A DNA stretch of 64,000 nt from assembly GCF_001645125.1 (NCBI RefSeq), contig NZ_LXKA01000044.1, positions 1-64,000 on the forward strand, in the 5' to 3' direction. Made by a program: the position numbers and the translations under genes. This stretch comes from Paraburkholderia ginsengiterrae (GTDB lineage Bacteria > Pseudomonadota > Gammaproteobacteria > Burkholderiales > Burkholderiaceae). Below the pieces are notes generated by a model, which was given only the letters and a program-made list of their open reading frames with translations, was not told the origin of the DNA and searched no databases. Shown piece after piece: positions 1 through 10,364 of the stretch. Each line of letters begins with the position of its first letter. Position 1 is the stretch's first letter.

Positions 1-23
1 GCGCACGTCACCCGCAGCCTGCC

Positions 24-1223
24 TCATCGCCGGTTCGACCCCGACACCACGTCGATCCACACAGCCAGCACGAGGATGCTGCCCTTCACGATCATCTGCC
101 AATAAGCGTCGACATCGAGCATCGACATGCCGTTATCGAGGCTCGCCATCACCAGCGCGCCGATCAGCGCGCCGTACACCGTGCCGGAGCCGCCGCGCAT
201 CGACGTCCCGCCAATGAAGCACGCGGCGATCGCGTCAAGCTCGCCCATCGAGCCTGCCGACGGCGACCCCGCGGCCAGCCGCGCCGTGTTCACGATCCCG
301 CCGAACGCGCACATCAACCCCATCAGCGCGAAGATCGCCAGCTTCACGCGGTTCGTGTTGACGCCCGAGAGCCGCGTCGCTTCGAGATTGGAGCCCACCG
401 CATAGATGCGCCGCCCGAACACCGTCTGCGTCGCGATCCACGTGAAGATGCCGAGCAGCGCGAGCAGCAACAGAACCGGCACCGGAATACCACCATAACG
501 ATCGAGTGTGGCAACAAAACCGGCCAGTATCACACCGGCACCGACCACTTTCACGACATCCTGCCAGACTGGCACGACACGCAACTGATAGCGCTCACGG
601 TTGCGCCGCTGCCGTATCGTCAGGAACGCCAGCAGCAGGAATATCACGACCGCCAGCGTATCACCCGCGACTCGCGGCAGATACCCCTGTCCGACGAACA
701 CAAAACCGTCAGACACCGGCGCAATCGTCGAGCCGCCGGTCACGCCGAGCAGAATGCCGCGATAGGCGAGCATGCCGCCCAGCCCGACAATGAACGACGG
801 CACGCGCCGGTACGTCGACCACCATCCGTTGAACAGTCCGACGAGCACGCCAAGCAGCATCACGGCAGGCAGCGTGACGCCGATCGGCCAATGCCGGTTG
901 ACATCGAGTATTGCCGCGACGCCGCCGAGCAAACCAAGCAGCGACCCGACCGACAAATCGATCTCACCCGCGATGATCACGAACACCATGCCGCATGCAA
1001 GCATGCCGGTAATCGACATTTGCCGCAGCAGATTCGACAGATTGCGCGGCGTGACGAACGCGCCGTGCGTGAGGGCGGAAAAGAAAAACCAGATGGCGGC
1101 CACCGCAATCAGCAACGCCAGAATCTTGTAACGCGCGAATAGTTGCTGAATGCGCTGCGGGCCGCCGAATCCGCCTCGCGGCACCGCATCGTCAGCGCGT
1201 TGGGAAGTCACGTCGGGCGTCAT
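24..1223 (-). CDS. xylH: D-xylose ABC transporter permease XylH
   Basis: Inner-membrane permease that forms the channel of a high-affinity D-xylose importer together with XylG and XylF. The 399-residue protein is strongly hydrophobic. It begins with a soluble stretch of about 30 residues, then has multiple membrane segments typical of the BPD_transp_2 family, including the family motif EIDLSVGS near residues 87-94 and a cytoplasmic loop ([13 protein letters not shown]) near residue 280. Its GTG/ATG start region overlaps the end of xylG by 4 bases, so translation is probably coupled. It is the last visible gene of the minus-strand xylAFGH operon. The identity as a xylose rather than another pentose permease rests on linkage to xylA and xylR. 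Confidence 0.92.
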   Translation of the reverse strand: MTPDVTSQRADDAVPRGGFGGPQRIQQLFARYKILALLIAVAAIWFFFSALTHGAFVTPRNLSNLLRQMSITGMLACGMVFVIIAGEIDLSVGSLLGLLGGVAAILDVNRHWPIGVTLPAVMLLGVLVGLFNGWWSTYRRVPSFIVGLGGMLAYRGILLGVTGGSTIAPVSDGFVFVGQGYLPRVAGDTLAVVIFLLLAFLTIRQRRNRERYQLRVVPVWQDVVKVVGAGVILAGFVATLDRYGGIPVPVLLLLALLGIFTWIATQTVFGRRIYAVGSNLEATRLSGVNTNRVKLAIFALMGLMCAFGGIVNTARLAAGSPSAGSMGELDAIAACFIGGTSMRGGSGTVYGALIGALVMASLDNGMSMLDVDAYWQMIVKGSILVLAVWIDVVSGSNRR

Positions 1224-2779
1224 GCGGCACTCGCTTCGGTTGGGTTCGGGGATCGCTGCACGGGACGAATCGCGGCGCTGAGAATGTCCTCCTGCGTGAG
1301 GCCGTCGTTGACGAAATCGCCCCGCAATTCACCCTCGCCGATCACCAGCACGCGATCGCTGATGCCGAGCACTTCGGGCAGTTCCGAGGACACCATCACG
1401 ATCGACATGCCGCGCTGCGCCAACTGAAAAATCAACTTGTAGATTTCGCATTTCGCGCCCACATCGACACCTCGTGTGGGTTCGTCGAGGATCAACACCT
1501 TCGGATCGGTCAGCAGCATGCGTGTCAGCACCGCTTTCTGCTGATTGCCGCCCGACAGGCTGGCAATCGGCAACATAGGGTGCGCGGCGCGTACCGAGAG
1601 CCGCTTCATCTCGGTATGGATCGTGTCGAGTTCGGCTGCGGAGTCGATCCGCCCGGCCGACGCGAAGCGTTGCAGCACCGCCAGCGTGATGTTGTGACCG
1701 ACGCTCAGGCCCGGCACAATGCCGTGGCGCTTGCGATCTTCCGGGACCATGCCGATGCCCGCACGAATCGCGTCGACCGGCTCGCGTATCCTAAGCGGCT
1801 TGCCTTCCATCACCACCGTTGCTTCGCTGACACCGGGATACGCACCGAAGATCGCCTGCATCAACTCCGTGCGGCCCGCGCCCACCAAGCCGGCCACCCC
1901 GAGAATCTCGCCGCGCCGCAGCGCGAACGACACGTCGTTGACCCGCTTGCGACGCGGATTGGTCACGTCGAAGCAGGTCACGTGGCGTGCCTCGAAGATC
2001 ACGTCGCCGATCGGATGCGGCTCGCGCGGAAACAGGTTCTTAATCTCGCGGCCGACCATCAGCGCGATGATCCGGTCAGTGGTCAGCGCGTGCATCGGCT
2101 CCGTCGCCACATGACGGCCGTCTCGAATCACGCTGATCGTGTCGCACACCGCCGCGACTTCGTCGAGCTTGTGCGAGATGTACACGCAGGCCACGCCACG
2201 CCGCTTCAGATCGCGCACAATGTCCAGCAGAATCCGGATTTCCGCCGCCGTCAGCGACGATGACGGTTCATCCAGAATCAACAGCTTGGCGCGCTTGTTC
2301 AGCGCCTTCGCAATCTCGATCAACTGCTGATGGCCGCCGCCATAGTTCATCACCGGCTGCGCGGCATGGATTCCGCTAATGCCGAGTTCGCGCAGCAGTT
2401 CGTCGGCGCGCTGGTACATGGCGGCATAGTTCATACGGCCGCCGGGCAGCGTGATCTCATTGCCGAGAAAAATGTTCTCCGCCACTGACAGTTCCGGCAC
2501 CAGCATCAGTTCCTGGTGAATGATGATGATGCCGGCACGTTCGGTATCGCGCACGCCGGCGGCCTTGAGCGGCTCGCCCTCCCAGATTATTTCGCCCTCC
2601 CAGGTGCCGTGCGGATACACACCCGAGAGCACTTTCATCAGCGTCGATTTGCCCGCGCCGTTCTCACCGCACAGGCCCACGCACTCGCCCGGCGCGACCG
2701 TCAGATCAATGCCGTCGAGCGCCTTCACACCGGAAAACGCCTTGACGATGCCGCGCATCGTCATGAGAGGTTGCGTCAT
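1220..2779 (-). CDS. xylG: D-xylose ABC transporter ATP-binding protein XylG
   Basis: Cytoplasmic ATPase of the xylose importer, with two fused ABC domains as usual for monosaccharide transporters (519 residues). Domain 1 has Walker [10 protein letters not shown] at residues 38-46, a family-specific signature GGGHQQ and Walker [13 protein letters not shown]. Domain 2 has a degenerate Walker A (GLVGAGRTE), a canonical LSGGNQQ signature and [11 protein letters not shown]. Degenerate second P-loops are normal for the RbsA/XylG/MglA family. The ATG at 2779 has a GAGG sequence about 10 bases upstream. It lies 88 bp after xylF, with a strong hairpin in that gap, and overlaps xylH by 4 bases. Confidence 0.93.
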   Translation of the reverse strand: MTQPLMTMRGIVKAFSGVKALDGIDLTVAPGECVGLCGENGAGKSTLMKVLSGVYPHGTWEGEIIWEGEPLKAAGVRDTERAGIIIIHQELMLVPELSVAENIFLGNEITLPGGRMNYAAMYQRADELLRELGISGIHAAQPVMNYGGGHQQLIEIAKALNKRAKLLILDEPSSSLTAAEIRILLDIVRDLKRRGVACVYISHKLDEVAAVCDTISVIRDGRHVATEPMHALTTDRIIALMVGREIKNLFPREPHPIGDVIFEARHVTCFDVTNPRRKRVNDVSFALRRGEILGVAGLVGAGRTELMQAIFGAYPGVSEATVVMEGKPLRIREPVDAIRAGIGMVPEDRKRHGIVPGLSVGHNITLAVLQRFASAGRIDSAAELDTIHTEMKRLSVRAAHPMLPIASLSGGNQQKAVLTRMLLTDPKVLILDEPTRGVDVGAKCEIYKLIFQLAQRGMSIVMVSSELPEVLGISDRVLVIGEGELRGDFVNDGLTQEDILSAAIRPVQRSPNPTEASAA

Positions 2780-2809
2780 TCGCTATGCCTCGCTGCAAGG
2801 CGCGCGACA

Positions 2810-2847
2810 GCGCCGGCTCGCGCGCTATGCACCACGCGAACCGGCGC
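2810..2847 (-). promoter_or_regulatory. Intercistronic stem-loop between xylF and xylG
   Basis: Arms 2810-2822 and 2835-2847 are complementary over 13 bases, with one G-U pair in the minus-strand transcript and a 12-base loop. There is no T tract after it. Hairpins between a binding-protein gene and the downstream ABC genes commonly stabilise the upstream message or cause partial termination, which makes more binding protein than transporter. That role is inferred here. Confidence 0.6.
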
Positions 2848-2867
2848 CCGCCGCGCACTCGTTACGC

Positions 2868-3896
2868 TCATTGGCTCGCGAGCTGGGCCTGGGTATAGAA
2901 GCCGTCCTTGACGACCACATCGACATTGCTCTTGGTGAGCAGCGTGGGTTGCAGGAGCACCGTGTCGACCTTCTTCTTGCCGTTGTCGTATTGCGCGTTA
3001 TAGGCGGGCTTCTCGCCCTTGGCAAGCGCCACGGAGAGCTTGGCCGCTTCGCCGGCAATCAGCTTCAGCGGTTTGTAGACGGTCATGGTCTGCGTACCGG
3101 CAATCACCCGCTTCACGGCCGCGAGGTCCGCGTCCTGGCCCGACACCGGCACCTTGCCCGCCATATGCTGCGCCGCGAGCGCCTGGATCGCGCCGCCTGC
3201 CGTGCCGTCGTTCGAGGCGACGATCGCGTCGATCTTGTTGTTGTTCGCCGTAAGCGCATCTTCGACAATGCGCAGCGCCGTGGAAGCGCTCCATTCCGGC
3301 ACCCACTGCTGACCGACCACCTTGATGTCGCCCTTATCAATGGCGGGCTTCAGGACCTTGAGCTGGCCTTCTCGCAGCATCTTGGCGTTGTTGTCGGTCG
3401 GCGCGCCGCCAAGCAGGAAGTAGTTGCCCTTCGGCTGCGCGTTATAGACGCCCTGCGCCTGCAATTCGCCCACTTTCTCGTTATCGAACGAGATATAGGC
3501 GTCCACGTCGGCATCGAGAATCAGGCGGTCATACGAGACGACCTTGATGCCGGCTTTCTTCGCTTCGGCAACCACGTTGCCCAGCGTCTTCGAATTGAAC
3601 GGCACGATCACGATGACATCGACGCCGCGCGAAATCAGGTTTTCGATCTGCGAAATCTGCCGCTCTTCGCTCGCGTCGGCGGATTGCACGGACACTTTCG
3701 CGCCGAGTTTCTCCGCGGCAGCGACGAAATAGTCGCGATCACGCGACCAGCGTTCGACACGCAGGTCGTCAATGCAGAACCCAATTTCCGGATGGTCCTT
3801 GCTGGCGTGCGCGAGCGGCGCGACGAGCGACAGGCTGGCGAGCACCGCTCCACACACGAGCGAACTCAATACGGTACGACGTGTAGCGAATTTCAT
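2868..3896 (-). CDS. xylF: D-xylose-binding periplasmic protein XylF
   Basis: Periplasmic substrate-binding protein that delivers D-xylose to XylGH. The 342-residue product starts with a signal peptide: a twin-Arg-containing n-region, a hydrophobic core and an AHA cleavage site near residue 31. Two Rossmann-type lobes of the Peripla_BP_4 family follow. Family motifs include GFCIDDLRVERW near the mature N-terminus, VIVIVPFN, and the second-lobe stretch DAIVASNDGTAGG. The ATG at 3896 is preceded by a strong GGAGTGAG ribosome-binding site. It sits 56 bp downstream of xylA and 88 bp upstream of xylG, on the same strand. Confidence 0.93.
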   Translation of the reverse strand: MKFATRRTVLSSLVCGAVLASLSLVAPLAHASKDHPEIGFCIDDLRVERWSRDRDYFVAAAEKLGAKVSVQSADASEERQISQIENLISRGVDVIVIVPFNSKTLGNVVAEAKKAGIKVVSYDRLILDADVDAYISFDNEKVGELQAQGVYNAQPKGNYFLLGGAPTDNNAKMLREGQLKVLKPAIDKGDIKVVGQQWVPEWSASTALRIVEDALTANNNKIDAIVASNDGTAGGAIQALAAQHMAGKVPVSGQDADLAAVKRVIAGTQTMTVYKPLKLIAGEAAKLSVALAKGEKPAYNAQYDNGKKKVDTVLLQPTLLTKSNVDVVVKDGFYTQAQLASQ

Positions 3897-3952
3897 GTCT
3901 CACTCCTTGTTCTGATAGCCGGAATACCGGATTGGACTTCTTGACGCAGCTC

Positions 3953-5275
3953 TTAACGACCGCTGTAAATCGCCTGATTTACGATGTTCTCCATCAACTC
4001 CTGATGCCCGCTTGCATGCTGCGGATTCAAGCCGCGCGCCATTGCATCTGTTGCCAGCGTTGCAAGCGAATAATCGCCGGACAGAATCTTGCGGCCGAAC
4101 TCCGCCTGCCAGCCCGCATAGCGCTGGCGTTTGAATTGATCAAGCCGGTCATTTTCGATCAGCACCGCCGCACGCTCGACCGCGAGCGCGAGATTGTCGA
4201 TCGCGCCGATATGGCCGTAGAACAGATCTTCCGGGTCGACACTTTGACGCCGCACTTTCGCGTCGAAGTTCATGCCGCCCGTCGTGAAGCCGCCGTGTTT
4301 GAGAATCTCGTAGAACGCGAGCGTCAGTTCTTCCACACTATTTGGGAACTGATCGGTATCCCAGCCGTTTTGCGGATCGCCCCGATTCGCGTCGACGCTG
4401 CCGAAAATCCCAAGCGCAAAAGCCGTGGCGATCTCGTGATGGAATGAATGCCCCGCGAGTGTCGCATGATTGGCCTCGATGTTCACGCGAATCGCCTTGT
4501 CGAGCCCGTATTGCAGCAAGAAGCCGTGCACCGTCGCGACATCGTAATCGTATTGATGTTTGGTCGGCTCCTGGGGTTTGGGTTCAATCAGCAACGAGCC
4601 TTTAAAGCCGATCTTGTGCGCATGGTCGACCACCATATGCAGGAAGCGCGCAAGTTGATCGCGTTCGCGCCCGAGATCGGTATTGAGCAGCGTGTCGTAA
4701 CCTTCGCGACCGCCCCACAGCACGTAGTTTTCGCCGCCGAGCCGCTGCGTCGCATCGAGCGCATGGCGCACCTGGGTGGCCGCGAACGCGAAAACCTCGG
4801 GGTCGGGACTGGTCGCCGCGCCGGCCGCATAGCGCGGATGCGAGAACAGATTGGCCGTGCCCCACAGCAGCTTGATGCCGGTATCCGACTGCTTGCGCGC
4901 CAAATAGTCGGCCATGCGCGAGAAGTTCTCGCTGTACTCCTTCAGGTTCGAACCTTCGGGCGCTACGTCGGTATCGTGGAACGTGTAGTACGGGGTGCCG
5001 AGCTTCGAGAAGAACTCGAATGCGGCGTCCGCTTTCTGCTGCGCGCGTTCCATTGCGTCGCCGGCTTGCTGCCATGGCCGCCGGAATGTGCCCTGGCCGA
5101 AGATATCCACGCCGGGCCAGACGAACGTATGCCAGTAGCACACGGCGATCCGCAGATGTTCTTCGAGCGTCTTGCCGAGCACCGTTTTGCTTCTATCGTA
5201 GTGACGGTACGCAAGCGGGTTATCCGACTGCGGGCCTTCGTAACGGATTTCGGGAATGTGTTCGAAGTAAGACAT
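3953..5275 (-). CDS. xylA: Xylose isomerase
   Basis: Converts D-xylose to D-xylulose in the cytoplasm, the first step of xylose use. The product is 440 residues, the normal length for the class II enzyme. Catalytic and metal residues are visible: His100 and Asp103 in TFHDTD, the [12 protein letters not shown] metal-binding stretch, [20 protein letters not shown] and WDTDQFP. The reading frame is open further upstream, but the ATG at 5275 is chosen because it follows a good ribosome-binding site (CTGGAGACGCTG) and gives the family N-terminus [10 protein letters not shown]. It is first in the xylAFGH operon. No xylulokinase gene (xylB) lies in the window. Confidence 0.95.
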   Translation of the reverse strand: MSYFEHIPEIRYEGPQSDNPLAYRHYDRSKTVLGKTLEEHLRIAVCYWHTFVWPGVDIFGQGTFRRPWQQAGDAMERAQQKADAAFEFFSKLGTPYYTFHDTDVAPEGSNLKEYSENFSRMADYLARKQSDTGIKLLWGTANLFSHPRYAAGAATSPDPEVFAFAATQVRHALDATQRLGGENYVLWGGREGYDTLLNTDLGRERDQLARFLHMVVDHAHKIGFKGSLLIEPKPQEPTKHQYDYDVATVHGFLLQYGLDKAIRVNIEANHATLAGHSFHHEIATAFALGIFGSVDANRGDPQNGWDTDQFPNSVEELTLAFYEILKHGGFTTGGMNFDAKVRRQSVDPEDLFYGHIGAIDNLALAVERAAVLIENDRLDQFKRQRYAGWQAEFGRKILSGDYSLATLATDAMARGLNPQHASGHQELMENIVNQAIYSGR

Positions 5276-5368
5276 CAGCGTCTCCAGTTTATGTTGCACC
5301 GCAACTCGCGCGACTTCGCCACGCAAGCCGACAAGGTGACGCCATGCTGCCGCTTGCCAGTGGCATCG

Positions 5369-5384
5369 GCAATTGCGAAATTGC
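5369..5384. promoter_or_regulatory. Inverted repeat between xylA and xylR, candidate XylR site
   Basis: Perfect inverted repeat GCAATT-GCGA-AATTGC in the 248-bp region between the divergent xylA and xylR starts. XylR of Escherichia coli activates from sites between its target genes, so position fits. The match to a XylR consensus was not established. Confidence 0.35.
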
Positions 5385-5523
5385 GCAGCGTGCTTGATGT
5401 TTCTTACCGCCCGCGAATTTGTTTCGCACCGGCGCGCGATTCGCGGCCTAGAATAACCAGACACTTAATACCGGTGCCCCTTGAATTGCGCACTCAACCG
5501 GAGACGAAGGCCTGGCGGGTCCG

Positions 5524-6765
5524 ATGACCCGCGTGCCGCTCACCGCCATGACCCGCCCGCAAACACCACAAACGACCCATCGGATCGCGCTGCTGTTCAA
5601 CGCGAACAAGGTCTATGACCGCGAGATCATTACCGGCATCGGCAATTACCTGCTGTCGACGCGCGTGGCATGGGACCTGTTTCTCGAAGAAGATTTTCGT
5701 TGCCGCCTGACGGGCATTGAACGCTTCGACGGCGACGGCATCATCGCGGATTTCGACGACCCTGCCGTGGGCGAAGCACTGAGCGATTGCCCGTTGCCGG
5801 TGGTGGCGGTGGGTTCGTCGTTTGAAGATCCGGCCCACTACCCCCCGGATTTACCCTATATCGCGACCGACAACAGCAAACTCGTTTCGCTCGCCTATAC
5901 GCACCTGATTGGCGCGGGCCTCGAGCATTTCGCGTTGTATAGCTTGCCGCAGGCGCAGGTCAACCGCTGGGCGCAACAGCGTGAACTTGCATTCGCCCAT
6001 CTGCGCCGCGCGGACGGCCACAGCACCGGGCAGATCGACAGTGAAATCTATCGCGGCTTGTCGACCAGCGCGCCCGCGTGGAACCAGGCTATCGAGCAAC
6101 TCACAGCCTGGCTGCGGGATTTGCCGAAACCGGTCGGCATCATTGCCGTGACCGACGCGCGTGCGCGGCACCTGCTGCAAGCCTGTCTGATTGCCGGCAT
6201 TCCTGTGCCGGAAGAAGTGGCGATCATCGGTATCGACAACGATCCGCTCACGCGAACGCTAACACGTATCCCGCTTTCTTCCGTGATTCAGGGTACTGAG
6301 GAAATGGGCCGCACCGCCGCGCACCTGTTGCATCAGATGCTGCACGGCGCGCGTTTTCCTGGACGGCGCATTCTCGTGCCGCCGGTCGGCATCAACGTGC
6401 TCGAATCGACCCGGCATCAACCGCTTGCCAGTCCGTATGTGATGCGCGCGCGCCACTTCATCCGCCAGTACGCCTGCCAGGGTATTCGCACCGAGCAGGT
6501 GGCCGATTATGTCGGCGTGTCGCGCTCGTCGCTCGAAGAATACTTCCGGCGCGAACGGCAGTGCACCGTGCATCAGGAGATCCTGCGCCACAAACTCGAC
6601 GTCGCCAAATCACTGCTGGCGAAGCGCGATGCGTCGAGTGCGGAAGTGGCGATCCGCTGCGGTTTCACGTCGCTGCAATACATGTACGCGGTGTTTCGCC
6701 GTGAACTTGGTTGTACGCCGCGCGAATACCAGGAGCGGGCGAACTCGACATCAATGCCTGGCTGA
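5524..6765 (+). CDS. xylR: Xylose operon activator XylR (AraC family)
   Basis: Transcriptional activator that senses D-xylose. The 413-residue product has the two-part layout of E. coli XylR. An N-terminal LacI/periplasmic-binding-like sensor lobe (residues about 15-300) contains IALLFNANKVYDREI and IIGIDNDPLTRT. A C-terminal AraC-type double helix-turn-helix (about 312-405) contains VADYVGVSRSSLEEYF and VAIRCGFTSLQYMY. It is transcribed away from xylA, as expected for a regulator of the neighbouring xyl operon. A second in-frame ATG at 5548 could be the true start, because neither start has a strong ribosome-binding site. Confidence 0.9.
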   Translation: MTRVPLTAMTRPQTPQTTHRIALLFNANKVYDREIITGIGNYLLSTRVAWDLFLEEDFRCRLTGIERFDGDGIIADFDDPAVGEALSDCPLPVVAVGSSFEDPAHYPPDLPYIATDNSKLVSLAYTHLIGAGLEHFALYSLPQAQVNRWAQQRELAFAHLRRADGHSTGQIDSEIYRGLSTSAPAWNQAIEQLTAWLRDLPKPVGIIAVTDARARHLLQACLIAGIPVPEEVAIIGIDNDPLTRTLTRIPLSSVIQGTEEMGRTAAHLLHQMLHGARFPGRRILVPPVGINVLESTRHQPLASPYVMRARHFIRQYACQGIRTEQVADYVGVSRSSLEEYFRRERQCTVHQEILRHKLDVAKSLLAKRDASSAEVAIRCGFTSLQYMYAVFRRELGCTPREYQERANSTSMPG

Positions 6766-6798
6766 TCGAGCCTCTTCTCTTCTATTCCCACCGACCAC

Positions 6799-7884
6799 AT
6801 GATCAGCATCGCACAACTTTCTTCCGAGCCGTGGGGCACCTTGCGCAGCGGCGATCCCGTTCGGCTCTTCACGCTGCGCAACGCGCACGGCATGAAAGTC
6901 GTCATCAGCGATCTGGGTGCGACGCTTATCTCGTGGCTCGCGCCGGATCGTGCCGGGGTACTCGGCGACATTCTGCTCGGTCACGACACGCCCGCCGAGT
7001 ATGTCGCGGCCACGACTTACATGGGCGGACTAATCGGCCGCTGGGCGAACCGAATCGCCGATGCGCGCTTCACGCTCGACGGTATCGAGTACACGCTCGA
7101 CCGTAACGAAGGGGCGAACCTTCTGCATGGCGGCACAGCGGGCTTTCATCGCGCGTTGTGGGACGTGAGCGAGGACAATGGCACGCTGCTCATGCGGATG
7201 GAATCGCCCGAAGGCGACGCCGGTTTTCCGGGCAACGTGACCACGCAAGTGCGCTATTCGCTCGATGACGACGGCACGCTCACCATCGCGTATGAAGCCA
7301 TCACCGATGCCGCGACGCCACTCAATCTGACGAGTCATCCGTACTTCAACCTCACGGGCCGGCCCGGTGCGGACGTTCGCGGCCATGTGCTGTCGATCGA
7401 CGCCGACCTGTTCTTCGAAGTTGACGCCGCCCTGATTCCCTGCAAGCTGTCCAACGTGGCCGGCAATGCGTTCGACTTCAGGCAGAGCGCGCCAATCGGC
7501 GCGCGGCTGGACTGGCCGCACGCGCAATTGGCAAGAGCAGGCGGATTCGATCATTGCTACGTGCTGCGCAATGCGCCCGATGCCGGCATGAACGGAGTCA
7601 CGCAGCCGTTGCGTCAGGTGGCTTGCGCTTACGACCCCGGCAGCGGGCGCGAATTGACCGTGTTCACCGACCAGCGAGGCTTGCAGTTCTATAGCGGTAA
7701 CGCATTGAACGGCGACACCGGCCGCGGCGGCATCGCCTATCAGGCGCACGCCGGTTTGTGCCTGGAAGCCGGTGGCTTTCCGAATCAGGTCAATATGCCC
7801 GAGCAGGAAGAGGTCATCGTGCGAACCGGCAACACATACCGGCAAGTGACGGCCTATCGGGTCGGCGTACGCACGGGCGTATGA
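6799..7884 (+). CDS. Aldose 1-epimerase (galactose mutarotase family)
   Basis: Interconverts alpha and beta anomers of aldoses, which speeds delivery of the correct sugar anomer to catabolic enzymes. The 361-residue protein shows the family signatures: GGLIGRWANRI near residue 75, the catalytic-His motif NLTSHPYFNL near residue 180, and the catalytic-Glu motif CLEAGGFPNQVN near residue 322. It starts 33 bp after xylR on the same strand and is probably co-transcribed with it, so its likely role is xylose mutarotation. No signal peptide is seen, so it should be cytoplasmic. Confidence 0.9.
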   Translation: MISIAQLSSEPWGTLRSGDPVRLFTLRNAHGMKVVISDLGATLISWLAPDRAGVLGDILLGHDTPAEYVAATTYMGGLIGRWANRIADARFTLDGIEYTLDRNEGANLLHGGTAGFHRALWDVSEDNGTLLMRMESPEGDAGFPGNVTTQVRYSLDDDGTLTIAYEAITDAATPLNLTSHPYFNLTGRPGADVRGHVLSIDADLFFEVDAALIPCKLSNVAGNAFDFRQSAPIGARLDWPHAQLARAGGFDHCYVLRNAPDAGMNGVTQPLRQVACAYDPGSGRELTVFTDQRGLQFYSGNALNGDTGRGGIAYQAHAGLCLEAGGFPNQVNMPEQEEVIVRTGNTYRQVTAYRVGVRTGV

Positions 7885-8053
7885 CGAGATTGTTCATTTC
7901 TTGCGAACGACATTACATCGCCCCGACTGGTTGTTTGCTGCAAGACTGAATTACTGGATCAGTGGTTACCCCAACAACATTCCCTTCCTAGAATCCGTGC
8001 ATTGGCGCTGAAGATCGCTGCGCCCAATACAACTATTTCCGGAGGGAAGCATC

Positions 8054-8365
8054 ATGAAATCGCTCGTTCAAGCCGTGGCGCTTGTCGTTGTGCTGGCCGG
8101 CCCGGTGGCATCGTTCGCGCAAACCGAGCAACCGCTCACGCGCGCGGAGGTCAAGGCGCAGTTGAAGCAAATCGAACAGGCCGGCTACAACCCGGCGGCA
8201 TCAAGCGACTCCACCTATCCCGCGGACATCCAGGCCGCGGAAGCCCGGGTCGCCGCGCAGAACTCCACGACTGGCTATGGTCCCGCCACTGCCGGCACGT
8301 CGGAAACCGGCTCCAACGTGCCGGCCGGGAACCCCTACCTGCAACCTCCGACGGGTGGTCAATAG
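8054..8365 (+). CDS. Small exported DUF4148 family protein
   Basis: 103-residue protein with a clear signal peptide (hydrophobic core VALVVVLAGPVASFA, cleavage near residue 23). The mature part carries the DUF4148 pattern common in Burkholderia: LTRAEVKAQLKQIEQAGYNP followed by YPADIQAAEARVAA. The function of this family is unknown. The ATG at 8054 follows a strong ribosome-binding site (TTCCGGAGGGAAGC). It stands alone, with a hairpin 24 bp after its stop codon. Confidence 0.8.
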   Translation: MKSLVQAVALVVVLAGPVASFAQTEQPLTRAEVKAQLKQIEQAGYNPAASSDSTYPADIQAAEARVAAQNSTTGYGPATAGTSETGSNVPAGNPYLQPPTGGQ

Positions 8366-8388
8366 CACGCGAACATCCTGCAGTTCGA

Positions 8389-8419
8389 GGCGAGCCACAT
8401 GTCGCGCATGTGGCTCGCC
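8389..8419 (+). terminator. Hairpin terminator-like element after the DUF4148 gene
   Basis: Perfect 13-bp inverted repeat, arms 8389-8401 and 8407-8419, with a 5-base loop. It lies 24 bp past the stop codon. No T tract follows, so it may be a stability hairpin or a Rho-assisted terminator rather than an intrinsic one. Confidence 0.5.
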
Positions 8420-9115
8420 ATCGCGTATTCGACGATACGTCACGCATATTCGGCACACGCCTATGACAGCGCAGTGTCAGAAAGTCCTTTGACGAAAATA
8501 ATGTCTCAGCTATCCTAGTGCGGCAATTCGGTGGTTCTCGCAGCGTTCAACTTAATCAGCGAGGACTTCTACTCAACGTCGCTTCGGGTTCAATCGTGAA
8601 AGTCCGTGGTCCATTGGTGAGATACCAGCGCGGTCGGGAAAGAACGATCCTGTTCGGCTGTCCGATCGCTCATCAGGGGAGCAATACCACTTCGCCATCC
8701 CGTCCCCTGTCCGTCGATACCGTGCTGTCGCGGCGCTCCGTCCGCCGGCATAACGTCATTGCAGCGCCCTCCGCCATTCCGGTGCGCACTGACGAAATCG
8801 CGTCGCTTCTGCCTTAGCCCCCCTCTCTATTCGCGAGCCCGCACTGCAGGCGCGAGACCGTTTATTTAGCGGTCGCGTGCCGGTATGCATTCGCCTGATC
8901 GTGCTTTGCAAGTCCGCCTGCTAGCGCGGGACGGCCTATAGCCCTCGCGTATCTACCTTCGTTATTGCTCTGCTGTGCGCTTGCGCCACCGCAGGCGGCG
9001 TCACGTCTCTCTCTGCTCTCGGCTTTCTCTTTGAATCGCACGAGACGAAGGAGACGGTATGTACGCACGCCTGTGCCGTGCAAAAAATGAGGATCGAAAT
9101 CAAGGAGATTGCAGA
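8420..9115. other. Intergenic region without a supported gene
   Basis: About 700 bp between the DUF4148 hairpin and the polyamine-binding protein. It has one GTG-initiated open frame (8518-8817, plus) with no ribosome-binding site and no recognisable family, which I do not accept as a gene. An AAGGAG ribosome-binding site at 9102-9107 belongs to the next gene. No RNA gene or repeat was recognised. Confidence 0.5.
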
Positions 9116-10234
9116 ATGAAGACTCGTCACGCCACGCTTCTTTCACTCGCCGGCACGATGCTGTGCTCGCTGAGCGCATTGACCGCGATGAATGCCGCGC
9201 GCGCCGCGGACACATCGCTTAATGTCTATAACTGGTCCGACTACATCGCCAAAGACACGATTGCCAACTTCGAAAAACAATCCGGCATAACCGTGAAGTA
9301 CGACAGTTACGACAGCGACGACACCTTGCAGGCCAAACTACTCGCGGGCAGTTCCGGCTACGACATCGTGGTGCCGACTTCGAGCTACATGGCGCGGCAG
9401 ATCGAAGCCGGCGTCTATCAGAAGATCGACAAATCGAAGATGCCGAACCTCGCGAATCTCGATCCCGGCTTGATGAAACTGATTGCCGACGCGGACCCCG
9501 GCAATCAATACGGCGTGCCCTGGGCGTGGGGCACGGATGGCATCGGCTACAACGTGCAAGCGGTCAAAAAAGCACTCGGCGGCGACGCGCCCGTGGATAG
9601 CTGGGCGCTGGTGTTCGACCCGGCCAATCTCTCGAAGATGAAAAGCTGCGGCGTGTCGTTTCTCGACTCGGCTGCCGATGTTTTCCCCGCCGTGCTGCAG
9701 TACATGCATAAGGATCCCAACAGTGCCAATCCAGGTGATTACCAGGCCGCATACGAAGTGCTGAAGAAAGTCCGGCCATATATCACGCAGTTCAACTCGT
9801 CCGGCTATATCAACGATCTGGCAAACAACGACATATGCGTGGCAGTAGGCTATTCGGGCGACGTGGGGATTGCACGGCGTCGCGCTTCGGAAGCCAAGCG
9901 TTCGTACGAGGTGCGATTCTCGAATATCAAGGACGCGGGCCTGCTCTGGATGGACATGATGGTGATTCCGAAAGACGCGCCGCATCCGGAAGCGGCGATG
10001 AAGTGGATGAACTACATCGAAGACCCGAAGGTAAGCGCCGAGATCACGAATGAGGTGTTTTATCCCACGGCGAATCGCGCAGCGCGGCAGTACGTGACAC
10101 CAGCAATCGAACAGGATGCCAATGTGTATCCGCCTGAAGCAGTGCTCAGCAAGATGACGTTGATGCGGCCGCAACCGACGCCGATCATGCGGCTCGAGAA
10201 CCGGCTTTGGGCACAGTTGAAGTCGGGGAGTTGA
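9116..10234 (+). CDS. Polyamine ABC transporter substrate-binding protein, PotF-like
   Basis: Periplasmic protein that binds putrescine or a related polyamine. The open frame extends to 9059, but ATG 9116 is preferred: it follows AAGGAG and opens a signal peptide ending at ARA near residue 30, giving 372 residues. The mature N-terminus LNVYNWSDYIAKDTIANFEK and the motifs SYDSDDTLQAKLL and WAWGTDGIGYNV match the PotF/SpuD family closely. No ATPase or permease gene (potGHI) is adjacent, so it is a solitary binding protein. It could feed a transporter encoded elsewhere or act as a sensor. The next gene is a cupin 130 bp downstream. Confidence 0.88.
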   Translation: MKTRHATLLSLAGTMLCSLSALTAMNAARAADTSLNVYNWSDYIAKDTIANFEKQSGITVKYDSYDSDDTLQAKLLAGSSGYDIVVPTSSYMARQIEAGVYQKIDKSKMPNLANLDPGLMKLIADADPGNQYGVPWAWGTDGIGYNVQAVKKALGGDAPVDSWALVFDPANLSKMKSCGVSFLDSAADVFPAVLQYMHKDPNSANPGDYQAAYEVLKKVRPYITQFNSSGYINDLANNDICVAVGYSGDVGIARRRASEAKRSYEVRFSNIKDAGLLWMDMMVIPKDAPHPEAAMKWMNYIEDPKVSAEITNEVFYPTANRAARQYVTPAIEQDANVYPPEAVLSKMTLMRPQPTPIMRLENRLWAQLKSGS

Positions 10235-10364
10235 GGTTTTAGCGTTTGAGTTGTTCCTCGTTGTGGTGGTATCAGGTGAGCTTCCGGGCGTGGTGCGGGC
10301 AGTGGGTGCAAGTGCCACGCTCCTTTTTGTTTTGCCGTTTTTCTAATCTTTGAGTCGAGACGTT

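Noticed and set aside
2520-3944. 474-residue open frame on the plus strand
   Set aside because: Antisense to xylF and the xylG start; the xyl genes explain this DNA.
8518-8817. 99-residue GTG-initiated frame
   Set aside because: No ribosome-binding site, no recognisable family and unconvincing composition.
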